Assembly: GCF_024054035.1 (NCBI RefSeq)
Contig: NZ_JAMXQU010000001.1
Location: forward strand, 496,001-560,000
Length of the DNA stretch: 64,000 bases
Source of the DNA: Asaia lannensis NBRC 102526
GTDB taxonomy: Bacteria; Pseudomonadota; Alphaproteobacteria; Acetobacterales; Acetobacteraceae
Direction: 5' to 3'
Below the pieces are notes generated by a model that worked only from the letters and a program-made list of their open reading frames with translations, was not told the origin of the DNA and searched no databases. Positions 63,854 to 64,000 of the stretch are shown here, piece after piece (positions within the stretch are counted from its first letter, which is position 1; each line of letters begins with the position of its first letter). Both the position numbers and the translations under genes were made by a program.

Positions 63854-64000
63854 ATGAGTCTCAGGCACCCCCGCTACAAGGTTGCGGTCGTACAGGCCGC
63901 CCCGGTCTTTCTCGACCTCGATGCCACGATCGACAAGACGATTGCCCTTATAAAAGAGGCTGCGTCTGCCGGAGCCGCGCTGATCGCTTTTCCCGAGACC
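63854..64000 (+). CDS. Nitrilase-family protein, N-terminal fragment (runs off right edge)
   Basis: The first 49 residues of a carbon-nitrogen hydrolase are visible: HPRYKVAVVQAAPVFLDLDA, IDKTIALIKEAASAGAALIAFPET. The final Glu belongs to the FPE catalytic motif. The pattern VVQAAPV....D...T fits nitrilases that convert nitriles to acids and ammonia. GGAG is seven bases before ATG. It follows the AraC gene by about 135 bases and may be its target. The rest is outside the window. Confidence 0.85.
   Translation, partial: MSLRHPRYKVAVVQAAPVFLDLDATIDKTIALIKEAASAGAALIAFPET

Overview
The window is GC-rich chromosomal DNA with dense, short-spaced genes. It most resembles an acetic acid bacterium (Acetobacteraceae, Alphaproteobacteria). 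The grounds are a hopanoid transporter (HpnN), an OprB-type sugar porin, a split F-ATPase operon (I-a-c-b'-b only), an alphaproteobacterial HprK-RapZ-EIIA-HPr-EI phosphotransfer operon, and the general look of the proteins. This placement is inference from protein content; no rRNA gene is present. No insertion sequence, prophage, CRISPR array or conjugation gene was seen.

Layout. 0-2.5 kb: a glycosyltransferase-like fragment running off the left edge, a secreted RTX-like protein and an AT-rich spacer. 2.5-10.6 kb: nadE, small envelope genes, a DciA-like protein divergent from mutY, an orphan gene, a photolyase and an entericidin lipoprotein. 10.6-14.4 kb: the riboflavin operon ribD-ribE-ribBA-ribH behind a promoter with twin palindromes and an FMN riboswitch. 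14.5-21.6 kb: hpnN, oprB, an AIM24-type protein, and a coupled ubiH-like/cysE pair on the minus strand. 21.7-24.1 kb: glnK-amtB and a secreted cysteine-repeat protein. 24.1-30 kb: a secreted nucleoside-hydrolase homologue, tRNA-Tyr, rlmB, an alcohol-dehydrogenase-like gene, a sulfotransferase and a DUF3597 gene. 30.1-34.8 kb: the regulatory PTS operon and a divergent RidA-like gene. 35-40.8 kb: an M61 peptidase and a PutA whose catalytic residues look replaced. 41-46.2 kb: a tandem glycine riboswitch driving gcvT-gcvH-gcvP. 46.4-53 kb: YbaK, TonB, AlkA, an M20 peptidase, an esterase and a ClC channel. 53.1-58.3 kb: the ATP synthase Fo operon followed by two lipid-linked glycosyltransferases. 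58.3-64 kb: small membrane proteins, a secreted creatininase-like protein with a beta-propeller partner, an outer-membrane protein, an AraC regulator and the start of a nitrilase.

How the genes fit together. Most are housekeeping or central metabolism: NAD and flavin synthesis, base-excision and photorepair, one-carbon metabolism through glycine cleavage, nitrogen sensing and ammonium uptake, and ATP synthesis. Control is visible in the DNA as an FMN riboswitch, a tandem glycine riboswitch, translationally coupled 4-base overlaps (rib, glnK-amtB, hprK-rapZ, EIIA-HPr, ubiH-cysE) and several intrinsic terminators. The PTS genes include no sugar permease, so they probably act as a regulatory cascade.

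The strongest oddity is the PutA protein. The conserved catalytic Cys and Glu of its P5C dehydrogenase domain are Ser and Asp, and one substrate-binding Arg of the proline dehydrogenase domain is Asp. Other points for follow-up are the secreted nucleoside-hydrolase homologue lacking its HD motif, a possible 40-residue leader ORF overlapping the glnK start, RNA hairpins between gcvH and gcvP, twin palindromes over the rib promoter, and a 43-residue membrane protein resembling the start of NuoM. I did not find a clearly new multi-gene system.
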